Assembly (NCBI RefSeq): GCF_016894265.1 | Contig: NZ_CP069791.1 | Span: 1,116,001-1,180,000 of the forward strand | Direction of reading: 5' to 3' | From: Corynebacterium tuberculostearicum | GTDB taxonomy: Bacteria > Actinomycetota > Actinomycetes > Mycobacteriales > Mycobacteriaceae | Length of the DNA stretch: 64,000 bases | Shown: piece by piece, positions 36,381 through 44,501 of the stretch | Numbering within the stretch: the stretch's first letter is position 1 | Layout: every line of letters starts with the position of its first letter | Position numbers and translations under genes: made by a program | Notes under the pieces: generated by a model | What the model saw: only the letters and a program-made list of their open reading frames with translations | Database searches by the model: none | Told to the model about the DNA's origin: nothing

Positions 36381-37298
36381 ATGAATAGACGTCAGTTAAA
36401 ACGCTTTACGAGTGGCAAGGCTCAGATCTGCCTTTTGATGGCGGCCTGTTTACTGGGGATTCTTTCGATAATTGCGCCAGTAGACGTTCTCAAGAAGTTG
36501 TTTGGAGTTTTGGCTCTCGTGCTTTGTTTCTTTTGGGGTGCGGTCTTCGTAACGTGGGCGAAAATGTTGGCAGGAGAGTTTCGCGGCCTGGCTCGGGATA
36601 TAAGCTCTTCCGGGTGGCGACAATACCAGCAAGATCCATTTTCTGAACAACTTCGATCCGCGCCCCCGCACACTGAGCAAAACAAGGGAAACTCGGAGTC
36701 GGACAAAAGTGCGGCATCGTCAGCTGAGCTGAAAACCCCAAGAACAATATCAGCCTTTGCACCTAGCGGAATCCCAGCGATCGATATCCAAGGTCGGCCA
36801 TTAGCGGGGGCTGCAGGGCGATTCGCTGCAGATCAAGTGATGGGCGATGATCCAGGCCGTGCTTTCCGTTATTTGATGAGGGAACCTCTTGAAAACGAGG
36901 ACCGACAGGTCCGAATGCTCACGTCTGGACAACTTTTTGAGGCTGTTCGACCTTTGGCCGATGTTTCTCTGATTATGCCTGGCTATGGAACTTTGGAACC
37001 AGATCCTGAGGTAGCTTACATCCTCATTGACGAGAGAGAGCTTAAGACCGGAGCATGGGCAGGTGTGCTTACTTCTGCCGGCACCGCAAACTTCTTGTTA
37101 TTGATGGATCTTTTAAAAGCCCAGAAACAGTTGGGTACCGTCGTAATAGTTATCGAAGACGATGTTCCCGGTCATTTCAATGGAACATTGCGTGAAATGG
37201 CGGACGTCGTTGTTTCGAATGGGACAAGTGATCTTCGTTGGGAGAATGACGTTTATTCTCCGATACTGACCGCATGCATCAAACGAAGTGAGGTTTAA
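36381..37298 (+). CDS. Unknown membrane-anchored protein of the glycan island
   Basis: A 305-residue protein from ATG 36381, with GGAG four bases upstream. Two adjacent membrane helices (about 15-33 and 39-59) are followed by a 70-residue polar, Ser-rich linker and a soluble C-terminal domain with alternating strands and helices (VSLIMPGYGTLEPDPEVAY, ELKTGAWAGVLTSAGTANFL, GTVVIVIEDDV). I do not recognise the family. It is eight bases upstream of a glycosyltransferase, so a role in the same glycan pathway is the likely reading. Confidence 0.65.
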   Translation: MNRRQLKRFTSGKAQICLLMAACLLGILSIIAPVDVLKKLFGVLALVLCFFWGAVFVTWAKMLAGEFRGLARDISSSGWRQYQQDPFSEQLRSAPPHTEQNKGNSESDKSAASSAELKTPRTISAFAPSGIPAIDIQGRPLAGAAGRFAADQVMGDDPGRAFRYLMREPLENEDRQVRMLTSGQLFEAVRPLADVSLIMPGYGTLEPDPEVAYILIDERELKTGAWAGVLTSAGTANFLLLMDLLKAQKQLGTVVIVIEDDVPGHFNGTLREMADVVVSNGTSDLRWENDVYSPILTACIKRSEV

Positions 37299-37306
37299 GA
37301 ACTAAC

Positions 37307-39466
37307 ATGTCCAAAGTAGCGATTTATGGCGATATCAGCCCGAACGTGATCGATGGCTCATCTATTTGGCTAATGTCGATTTCAACCGTTTTGAGTCGGA
37401 TTTTTGACGAGGTGCACTTGCAGCTGAAAATGCCGCTTGAAAACCGGCGGTTGATTACCTCGCTCGATGACCTTGAAAATGTGGTGGTGCACGAGCCCAA
37501 CGCGGAGCTTTCTACGAAAGAAGCAGCGTCGGCAGTCGAAAAACTAAACAACAGTGTTGGGCTGAATGCGGTTGTCGTACGAGGCTTCGCAGCTTGCAAT
37601 GATTTTGCGATGAAATCCCGCATAGCGGGATTGACCTGGGCGTACATTACAGATGTTCCTTTCCCGCCAACACGCCTTTCAGATAACAACCGGAATCGCC
37701 TTGAGCGTATCGCGGCTCGTTGCCGAAGGCTTTTTGCACAAACAGATGCTGCGCGTTCATATCTGGAGGCCATTACGCCTCAAGCCGCTGGCAAGGTTGA
37801 GATTATGTCTCCTATGATTCCGGATTCTGCTTTCATCGAACTTGATGTTAATTCAACTGTTGCACCTTCCGAGCTGGGACTTATCTATTCGGGTAAATTC
37901 GCTGAGGGGTGGAAGACTCTTGAGATGCTAGGAATTCCGCAGAGTTTAGAGGCGCTCGGCGTGGAGTCGAAGCTTACCGTTATTGGTGATAAATATAATC
38001 GGTCGAAAACAGACCCCTCGTGGCTTCCACGTATGCAGGAAGCGATTCGCCAGGCAGATGCCGACCCAGCATCGCGAGTAAATTGGCTAGGAGCACTTTC
38101 ACGGGACGAATCGATTGAGAAAATGAAATTTTCCACCCTTGGGTTAGGATGGCGTAGCTCGGAGTTGGATTCGAGCTTGGAGCTCTCAACGAAGGCGCTA
38201 GAGTACGGAGCGGTTGGGGTAGTGCCCGTGATAAACAAAACCCAGGACCACTTAGCGCTGTTCGGAGAAGATTATCCGTTCTTTGTCTCGGGAACGGATT
38301 CAGTTTGCGAAGTTGCCAAGGTTATTGCCTCAAATCTCGATCGAGTGCATGAAGCACGCTTAGTTGCGCACCGCGTTGCAAAAGAGTATTCGATGGCAAG
38401 TGCAGCAGAAAGACTCGAGGGCGTGTTTCAACGCGCTGGGGTCCTTCAAGATGAAAAACCGGGTGATGGCTCGGTGAACCGAGTCCTTATTGCCTCTCAT
38501 GATATGAAGTTCATGGGTGAGCTGATGGACCATCTTTCTAGAAGTCCATCTTTTGAGGTTAATTTAGATCACTGGGAAACCCTCCACAAGCATGATGCCA
38601 ACGAAAGCAAGCGCTTGGCTCGGCGCGCCGACACGATTTTTTGCGAATGGGCGGGGCCATCACTCGCCTGGTATTCGCACAACAAACCTAAGGGCAAGAA
38701 GCTCGTGTCCAGGTTGCACCGTTTTGAGCTCGATGGCCCCTGGATGTCGGACATCGATTGGGACAATGTGGATGCGATGATTTTTGTTTCAGAGTTGTAC
38801 CGGCGTATGGCTCTTGAGCAGTTACCGCTTAAGCCTGAACAATGCTTCGTTATTCCAAACGCGGTGGATTCTTCAGACTTTAATCGTCCGAAATTGCCCA
38901 ACGCGCGGTTTACCTTGGGCTTTGTCGGGATGGTCCCTTGGCACAAACGTCCGGATCGAGCGCTTGACTTATTGGAACGTCTGCTTGAAGAAGATGACCG
39001 ATACACGCTGCGTTTCAAAGGCAGAATGCCATGGGAATATCCTTATGAATGGAACAAAGCAGTGCAGAAGCAGCTGTACTTGGAATTCTTTAAGCGGATT
39101 GCCGGTTCTACAAAGCTGAGACAGCACGTTGTATTCGATCCGTTTGGAGCAGATATAGCATCGTGGCAGCGTTCAATCGGCTTCATCTTGTCTCCAAGTG
39201 AAGTCGAGAGCTTCCACATGGCACCCGCCGAGGGCATGTCAGCAAGGTCAGTTCCTATCTTCTGGTCAAGGCCTGGCGTAGAAGAAATTTTTGGCTCTCA
39301 ATTCTTATCGCCTGATTTGGATGCCGCTGTAGAGAAAATTCTGAAGTGTCGAGACCTAAAGGTCTTTGAAAGCTTAGGCGAAGAAGCTCGCGAGTCAGTT
39401 CTTCGCTGGGACCCAACGGTTTTGATGCCGATGTGGGAAGAGATTCTCTCATTAGAAGTCTCCTAG
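37307..39466 (+). CDS. Double-domain glycosyltransferase
   Basis: A 719-residue protein made of two GT-B-like units. The first (about 1-370) ends with a donor-site block SSELDSSLELSTKALEYG and DYPFFVSGTDSV, closely resembling the 28493-30130 protein. The second (about 385-719) has LGFVGMVPWHKRPDRALDLL, RFKGRMPWEYPYEW and LSPSEVESFHMAPAEGMSARS, the last with the Glu pair of GT4 enzymes. Two active sites in one chain could add two sugars or a repeating pair. A strong terminator follows. Confidence 0.83.
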   Translation: MSKVAIYGDISPNVIDGSSIWLMSISTVLSRIFDEVHLQLKMPLENRRLITSLDDLENVVVHEPNAELSTKEAASAVEKLNNSVGLNAVVVRGFAACNDFAMKSRIAGLTWAYITDVPFPPTRLSDNNRNRLERIAARCRRLFAQTDAARSYLEAITPQAAGKVEIMSPMIPDSAFIELDVNSTVAPSELGLIYSGKFAEGWKTLEMLGIPQSLEALGVESKLTVIGDKYNRSKTDPSWLPRMQEAIRQADADPASRVNWLGALSRDESIEKMKFSTLGLGWRSSELDSSLELSTKALEYGAVGVVPVINKTQDHLALFGEDYPFFVSGTDSVCEVAKVIASNLDRVHEARLVAHRVAKEYSMASAAERLEGVFQRAGVLQDEKPGDGSVNRVLIASHDMKFMGELMDHLSRSPSFEVNLDHWETLHKHDANESKRLARRADTIFCEWAGPSLAWYSHNKPKGKKLVSRLHRFELDGPWMSDIDWDNVDAMIFVSELYRRMALEQLPLKPEQCFVIPNAVDSSDFNRPKLPNARFTLGFVGMVPWHKRPDRALDLLERLLEEDDRYTLRFKGRMPWEYPYEWNKAVQKQLYLEFFKRIAGSTKLRQHVVFDPFGADIASWQRSIGFILSPSEVESFHMAPAEGMSARSVPIFWSRPGVEEIFGSQFLSPDLDAAVEKILKCRDLKVFESLGEEARESVLRWDPTVLMPMWEEILSLEVS

Positions 39467-39483
39467 CCGTTCTTATTTCTTAA

Positions 39484-39522
39484 CCAAGTCCGGGGTAACT
39501 ATTCGGGTTGCCCCGGACTTGG
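39484..39522 (+). terminator. Strong rho-independent terminator of the glycan island
   Basis: CCAAGTCCGGGG (39484-39495) and CCCCGGACTTGG (39511-39522) form a perfect 12-bp stem followed by AATTGTTTTCTTT, 18 bp after the double glycosyltransferase. Confidence 0.9.
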
Positions 39523-39732
39523 AATTGTTTTCTTTCGTAGACCCGCCGTGTGAGCGCTACCCAGACGCCTTTGCATTGGTCACCCTAGTATTACGCGCGG
39601 AGCGCAGGGTTTCTCTGAGCGCAGGTGCAACGATCGGTAGCCAGCATGCCCGTAGGCTGCGCTGCATCATTGCTTTATTAATTCGAGTTTAACATCGCTG
39701 TTGTTATCTGCGATGTGCAGCTGATTCGGGGA

Positions 39733-39798
39733 GCCCTACCACCTATCCGGAAAACCCCTACCAACTACGCGGATTGCCCCTACCAACTACGCCGAAAC
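39733..39798. repeat. Three tandem 22-bp repeats
   Basis: Units run 39733-39754, 39755-39776 and 39777-39798. The second and third share CCCCTACCAACTACGC exactly; the first is diverged (CCCTACCACCTATCC). There is no spacer between units. The repeats lie between two convergent genes, about 160 bp beyond the stop of wecC, so they are not in an obvious promoter. Confidence 0.75.
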
Positions 39799-39958
39799 GG
39801 CAACAATATCTACTAACGCAGAAAACGCTCGCTAAGCGTTATTACCGAGGGGCTACATTAAATATACGGATTGTGTGCTAAGGCAACGACAAAACTGTCG
39901 CTGCCTGTTTGCGAAACTAATCGTCAGTCGAAATGTTCCAGTTTCTTCCTTTCGGGTG

Positions 39959-41212
39959 CTACTTCCACAATCCCTTGGTGTCGACGAGAACCTTGTTTTC
40001 TAGACCTGAGGCGTCAAACTCACGGAATTCCTTGTGATCGACCAGAAGGACGACAACCTCGGAGGTCGCGATTGCCTCTTTGTATTCTTTGAGCTCGACG
40101 TTATCGAAGCCTTTCAGTCGCTTGGGGAGTTCAGAAACATTTGGCTCAACGGCGAAGATGGTTTTGTTTTCGAGTTCCTCTGCGAGATCAACCGCAATGT
40201 TGAGCGCAGGGGACTCGCGGAGATCATCGATGTCGGCCTTGAAAGCGAGGCCGAGTACTGCAACCTTCTTGGCATCCGTCTTGGAGACTGCATCCTTGAC
40301 CTTGTTGATGACCCAACCTGGCTTGCCGTCGTTAACCTTGCGTGCGGTGTGGATGAGCTCGGAGTTTTCAGGATCGGCCGCCACGATGAACCACGGATCG
40401 ACCGCGATGCAGTGGCCACCGACACCCGGGCCAGGCTGCAAGATGTCCACGCGTGGGTGGTGGTTGGCGAGGTTGATGAGCTCCCATACGTCGATGCCAA
40501 GCTTGTCGCAGATGAGCGAAAGCTCGTTCGCAAAAGCGATATTGACATCGCGGAAAGAGTTCTCGGTGAGCTTTGCCATTTCTGCAGTTACGTCGTTGGT
40601 AGCAAGCAATTCGCCCTTGCAGAAGGTGGCGTAGATTTCGATTGCGCGACGAGTAGCCTCAGCGGTTTGGCCGCCGATGATTCGGTCATTGGTACGCAGC
40701 TCTTCCATTGCATAGCCCGGAAGAATGCGCTCAGGGCAGTGCGCGAAATAGATAACCGGCTTGTTGTCTGGGTTCTCAACACCATCTGCAACGAGGTCAG
40801 GTCGGCACTCCAAGATGCGCTGTGCCATCTTTGCAGTGGTTTGCGGAGGAGAGGTGGACTCGAGGACGATAAGTTCATCACCGACCAGCTGAGGAGCGAT
40901 CGCTTCTGCGGCCGAATAAATGTACTTCATATCGACGTCATAGTTTTCGGTGAAGGGGGTAGGGACCGCAATGATGTAGGCGTCAGAGTGAACCTGTTCC
41001 GTGGTGGCGCGGAAGCGGCCAGACTCGAGCGCTGCAGTGAGTTCTTCCTGCAGACCTGGCTCGACGATTGTGACTTCACCGCGATTGATCTTTTCAACAT
41101 TCACCGTATTGACATCAACGCCGACCACATTCACCCCAGAGTTGGCCATGACTACTGCGGTGGGCAATCCGATATAGCCAAGGCCGACGAACGCCACATT
41201 AAGACTGGACAT
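39959..41212 (-). CDS. wecC: UDP-N-acetyl-D-mannosamine dehydrogenase
   Basis: A 417-residue NAD-dependent nucleotide-sugar dehydrogenase that oxidises UDP-ManNAc to UDP-ManNAcA. The Rossmann motif is GLGYIGLP from residue 10, and the catalytic Cys lies in GPGVGGHCIAVDPWFIV, whose DPWFIV favours the WecC subfamily over UDP-glucose dehydrogenase. The segment AFKADIDDLRESPAL is standard. Start ATG 41212 has AGGAG seven bases upstream; a TTG one codon earlier is possible. Paired with wecB at 19353, it brackets the glycan island. Confidence 0.87.
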   Translation of the reverse strand: MSSLNVAFVGLGYIGLPTAVVMANSGVNVVGVDVNTVNVEKINRGEVTIVEPGLQEELTAALESGRFRATTEQVHSDAYIIAVPTPFTENYDVDMKYIYSAAEAIAPQLVGDELIVLESTSPPQTTAKMAQRILECRPDLVADGVENPDNKPVIYFAHCPERILPGYAMEELRTNDRIIGGQTAEATRRAIEIYATFCKGELLATNDVTAEMAKLTENSFRDVNIAFANELSLICDKLGIDVWELINLANHHPRVDILQPGPGVGGHCIAVDPWFIVAADPENSELIHTARKVNDGKPGWVINKVKDAVSKTDAKKVAVLGLAFKADIDDLRESPALNIAVDLAEELENKTIFAVEPNVSELPKRLKGFDNVELKEYKEAIATSEVVVLLVDHKEFREFDASGLENKVLVDTKGLWK

Positions 41213-41464
41213 CAATATTCTCCTAAGGGGGACTGGTTGGGTTGAAACTAATTATGATTGTACGAGGTTTGGAGGATTCGGGATCTAGTTTGCAAAGAAA
41301 GTGGCGGGAACAAATTATTCTTACTAATTGTCCAGTGGGTCACACCGCCGAGCATGTACTTTCGGGAGGGGATGCTTGGAGAAAAGGCAACGTCGAGGCA
41401 ATGGAGTTAGCCACGAATGGCCTGATGTAGTATGTCTTTAAAGCGTCGGCTTGCTCGGCGTTTG
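41213..41464. other. Spacer between wecC and the tRNA
   Basis: A 250-bp AT-leaning gap that should hold the divergent wecC promoter and the tRNA promoter. A 62-codon frame crosses it but does not look protein-like. Confidence 0.4.
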
Positions 41465-41538
41465 GGGGCTATAGCTCAGTCGGTTAGAGCCGCGGACTCA
41501 TAATCCGCTGGTCCCGGGGTCGAGCCCCGGTGGCCCCA
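41465..41538 (+). tRNA. tRNA with CAT anticodon (Met or Ile2)
   Basis: A 74-base cloverleaf: acceptor GGGGCTA/TGGCCCC, D arm AGCTCAGTCGGTTAGAGC, anticodon stem GCGGA/TCCGC with loop CTCATAA, T stem CCGGG/CCCGG and discriminator A. The T loop reads GTCGAGC, so the almost universal T54 is G here. CAT can be elongator Met or lysidine-modified Ile; the sequence alone does not decide. A second copy with compensatory stem changes is at 63574. Confidence 0.88.
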
Positions 41539-41599
41539 CAACATCTTTCATTGACCTCGTTTGCCTATTGTTCGAGGTCTAAACGTGTAGGTTTAGCGT

Positions 41600-42553
41600 A
41601 TGGAAAACTTGGAGCACACTGACATCGCTGTTCAATCAATGACGAAAACAGCGGGAATTCGAACCGTTGTCGTCCCCGCTGCAGGTATGGGAACGCGGTT
41701 CCTTCCGGCTACGAAGACTGTTCCCAAAGAGCTCCTACCCGTGGTGGATACCCCGGGTATTGAGATCATCGCGGAAGAAGCGGCGTCGGTTGGCGCAACG
41801 AAGCTCGCGATAATTACTTCGCCGAAAAAACAAGAAGTGATGCGCCACTTTGAGCAGTTTCCTGAGCTGGTGAAAACCTTGCGTGAGCGCGGCAAGGAAG
41901 AACAGGCGCTGAAGGTTGAGCGAGCTGCTCAAATCGTTCAGCCGATCTCCGTGCCTCAGGAAAAGCCTTTAGGCCTTGGCCACGCGGTCGGGCTAGCTGA
42001 ATCTGTTTTGGACGATGATGAGGACTTCTTTGCAGTAATGCTTCCTGACGACGTCATCGAACCGAATACTGCAGTTGCAGAAATGATGGCGGTCCGCGAG
42101 CAATGTGGCGGATCCGTCCTCCTTGCCGTTGAAGTGGAACCGGAGGATGTCTCCAACTACGGAGTATTCGATGTCGCCGGCACAGACGACGGTGCTGTGA
42201 AGCGCGTTGTCGGCATGGTCGAAAAACCTGAGGTCGAAGAAGCACCCTCCAACTTGGTGGCCACCGGCCGCTATTTGTTGGACCGGAAGATTTTTGATGC
42301 CCTCCGCCGAATCAAGCCAGGCAAAGGTGGGGAGCTGCAGCTTACCGATGCTATCGAGCTACTCATCGAAGATGGCGAACCCGTTCACGTCGTAGTGCAC
42401 GACGGCATACGTCATGATTTGGGGAACCCTGCCGGTTTCATCCCGGCTAGCGTTGAGTTTGGCCTGCGCCACGAGAAGTACGGTGCGGGACTGTTCGAAG
42501 ATTTGAAGGCGATTATGGCGAAGTATGAGGAGAAGTTTTCTAATCACTCATAG
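41600..42553 (+). CDS. galU: UTP-glucose-1-phosphate uridylyltransferase (intact copy)
   Basis: A 317-residue enzyme that makes UDP-glucose. The nucleotide-binding start VVPAAGMGTRFLPATKTVPKE begins near residue 22, with a substrate block LPDDVIEPN, VGMVEKP, and a C-terminal GNPAGFIPASVEFGLRH. The start is ATG 41600; a second Met at 41642 is possible, and neither has a strong ribosome site. It sits 60 bp after the tRNA. Two broken copies lie at 44281-46114 and 55987-56531; they resemble each other more than they resemble this gene. Confidence 0.93.
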   Translation: MENLEHTDIAVQSMTKTAGIRTVVVPAAGMGTRFLPATKTVPKELLPVVDTPGIEIIAEEAASVGATKLAIITSPKKQEVMRHFEQFPELVKTLRERGKEEQALKVERAAQIVQPISVPQEKPLGLGHAVGLAESVLDDDEDFFAVMLPDDVIEPNTAVAEMMAVREQCGGSVLLAVEVEPEDVSNYGVFDVAGTDDGAVKRVVGMVEKPEVEEAPSNLVATGRYLLDRKIFDALRRIKPGKGGELQLTDAIELLIEDGEPVHVVVHDGIRHDLGNPAGFIPASVEFGLRHEKYGAGLFEDLKAIMAKYEEKFSNHS

Positions 42554-43541
42554 CATAGAGACAGACAATTTTAATCTGAGAACACATTCATTTCTCTCTC
42601 GGAAGTTCTCTCTATGACTCGTTCATTTCGGTTTGGCCATATCGGTTTTGAGTGCTGCAGTAATGCTCGCCGCATGTGATGGGGAAGGAAATCAATGGCG
42701 CCTTCGCTGGCATCCATCAGCTTGCCGTAAAGCTCATCTTTTCATTTTAAGTTGCGCGAATGGGATTTCTTTAGGGATTCGAATAACGGCGCGGAAATGT
42801 GGGCAATCTCGATGTCAGGATCGCTGATTTCACCTCCGTTCGTCTGTGCAACAAGGGTATCTCGTCACGTTACTCAAAGTAATGCAGGCACCATTAAAAT
42901 GAGCAGTCGTTTTGCTACAGGACTAGGGGAGAGGGGCCCGGGGAAGGCGCCGCTAAGCGCCCGCTCCTTCTATAACCCAGTTCAAACGAGCCCGGTAGTG
43001 CGGTCAACGCTTCGCTGAGGCTGCGGAATTCCGAGTCGCAAGTGTTTGTCCTCTCTACGGACCAGAAATTCTCCGGGCGCAGGTAGGCAGCCCCATGAAG
43101 GTGCAGTGCGCCGGTGCGTATGCGGGTGGTGATGAGGGAGGCTGTGCTGAGCGGGGTGCCCATCGCACGGAACAACTAGGCGTTCGCAACGGTCCTCACC
43201 GCGGGTGCGTACGAAGCCGGGGCTCTACCGCGTAAGGGGCCCGAGGCTGAGTCATGCTGAATGAACGCCGGTGACACTCCACTGTAGACCGTAGAGGTAT
43301 CGCAACACCATCGAGCGTAAATCTCAGCCCAAAGTGCTGGGTAGGCGCTGTTTGCGGGGGTTGAAGTTGAGGTTGGTCCGGGCGTCGGCAAGCTAGGCGG
43401 CGGCGGGAACCGATGGTGAGCAGGGGGAAGTCGGGTGATTGCCCGCAGCCATATTTTTGTTTTCGTCCTACGTCGCACCCCTGCAGGCGCTGGTAGCGTC
43501 TTATTACAAACCGCACCAAGCAGCCACGGGAGGCCTATTCT
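42554..43541. other. Decayed segment, copy A of a duplicated module
   Basis: No intact gene is found in nearly 1 kb. About 42787-42815 and 42951-43155 match 46198-46225 and 46258-46465 (for example TAAGCGCCCGCTCCTT and CTCTACGGACCAGAA are shared). Read on the minus strand, both copies give similar protein pieces containing LRPENFWSVE or LRPERFWSVE and a following Arg/Ser-rich helix, so a real gene once lay here. A lipobox-like LAAC after a hydrophobic run at about 42650 may be the start of a lost lipoprotein. The last 60 bp before 43542 also match the region before 46833. Confidence 0.6.
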
Positions 43542-43967
43542 ATGGACGGCGATGTTACTGAGTTGCTTGTATATGCCGGGTTAGTGCTTGTCATGGTGCT
43601 CTACTGGGCCTACTACATTAGGTGCGTGCGGAGGCAACCTAGATCGGAAAAATGGTACGACGATGTCGACTTTGTAGGCGCAGAAAGTGATGGCGTCCTT
43701 TTTATTTATCCTTACTGCTCGCTCATTAGGGGCGCTGGCGGCGCCATGGGGTTGGTCGCAAGTGCCAACCCTCCCGAGTTTGTCTACACGGTGCTGAAGG
43801 TTCCGCTCGTGGCAGCTTTCGTTATTGGAGTCATTGGATTTACGGACGCGGTCGGGGTTCCGCTTCCGTGGCCTTTTGTGCCGCGTTGGGTCGTCGATAT
43901 CCGCACTGCAAAGCGTGCTCGAAGGCGTGAGCGCAGACAGGCCAGAAAGAGGGACAGGGAAGAATAG
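43542..43967 (+). CDS. Small membrane protein, paralogue A
   Basis: A 141-residue protein with an N-terminal membrane helix (about 7-26), a middle conserved part (SDGVLFIYPYCSLIRGAGG), one or two further hydrophobic segments (about 78-110, LVAAFVIGVIGFTD then VGVPLPWPFVPRW) and a very basic C-terminus (RTAKRARRRERRQARKRD). It is about two-thirds identical to the 46833-47252 protein. GGGAGG lies eight bases upstream. The family is not recognised. The preserved pair inside otherwise decayed duplications argues that both are expressed. Confidence 0.7.
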   Translation: MDGDVTELLVYAGLVLVMVLYWAYYIRCVRRQPRSEKWYDDVDFVGAESDGVLFIYPYCSLIRGAGGAMGLVASANPPEFVYTVLKVPLVAAFVIGVIGFTDAVGVPLPWPFVPRWVVDIRTAKRARRRERRQARKRDREE

Positions 43968-44158
43968 GCCTGGCTATTTTCGTGTGTGCGAAGTTCGTTG
44001 GAAATCTCCGCTATCTGGTTGCAGGTTCTCCAGCCCAGTAGCAAAGCAGCTGAAGATGGTATGAGGCGTTTGGGGTCAAACTCTGGTTTGGTGATGTACA
44101 GCAGCACGGAGATGGATCCGTAGATTAGGGCCGCTAGAGCAGTAGTCGTGGTAGACAA
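43784..44158 (-). CDS. Possible small membrane protein convergent with paralogue A (uncertain)
   Basis: A 124-codon frame. The first 65 codons lie outside the opposite gene and begin STTTTALAALIYGSISVLLYI, a membrane-like segment, then PSSAALLLGWRTCNQIAEIS. A diverged counterpart exists after paralogue B (minus strand, about 47377-47250), suggesting the module once included a second small gene. The overlap with the 43542 gene makes the C-terminal half doubtful. Confidence 0.3.
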   Translation of the reverse strand: MSTTTTALAALIYGSISVLLYITKPEFDPKRLIPSSAALLLGWRTCNQIAEISNELRTHENSQAYSSLSLFLACLRSRLRARFAVRISTTQRGTKGHGSGTPTASVNPMTPITKAATSGTFSTV

Positions 44159-44493
44159 CGGGTTTGAGTATTTCAGATGTTGGAGAGCCTAATTCTCCTT
44201 TCGATGGGGCTTTAATGGCGCACCGTGATGTAAAACGAGGCCTTGCGTGACATGGGTACGGGGCTAAGGAATAGAAGGGGATGCGGACGAAATCTTAGAC
44301 GCCGATGGGCACTATTTCACGGTCGTGTTTCCCGATTGGGTCATTGAGCCCACCGACGCCATGGGTGAGATGATTCGGGTGCGCCAAGAGCACGGTGGTT
44401 CGGCGTTGTTGGCGGTAGATGTGGAGCCGTCGCAGGTGTCGAATTATAGCGTCTTTGATGTTGAGGCTACCGACGTCATCGCTCTCCTTATCT

Positions 44494-44501
44494 CCGAGGG
44501 T
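44494..44501. repeat. Target site duplication, left copy
   Basis: CCGAGGGT at 44494-44501 is repeated exactly at 45937-45944, immediately outside the two ends of the IS256 element. Eight bp is the normal duplication length for this family. Confidence 0.93.

Noticed and set aside
39733..39798. CRISPR array
   Set aside because: Units are directly adjacent without spacers, only three are present and no cas gene is near.
40034..41245. 403-codon plus-strand frame across wecC
   Set aside because: Shadow of the dehydrogenase, which has clear motifs on the minus strand.
41242..41430. 62-codon plus-strand gene before the tRNA
   Set aside because: No protein-like pattern; lies in the wecC and tRNA promoter region.
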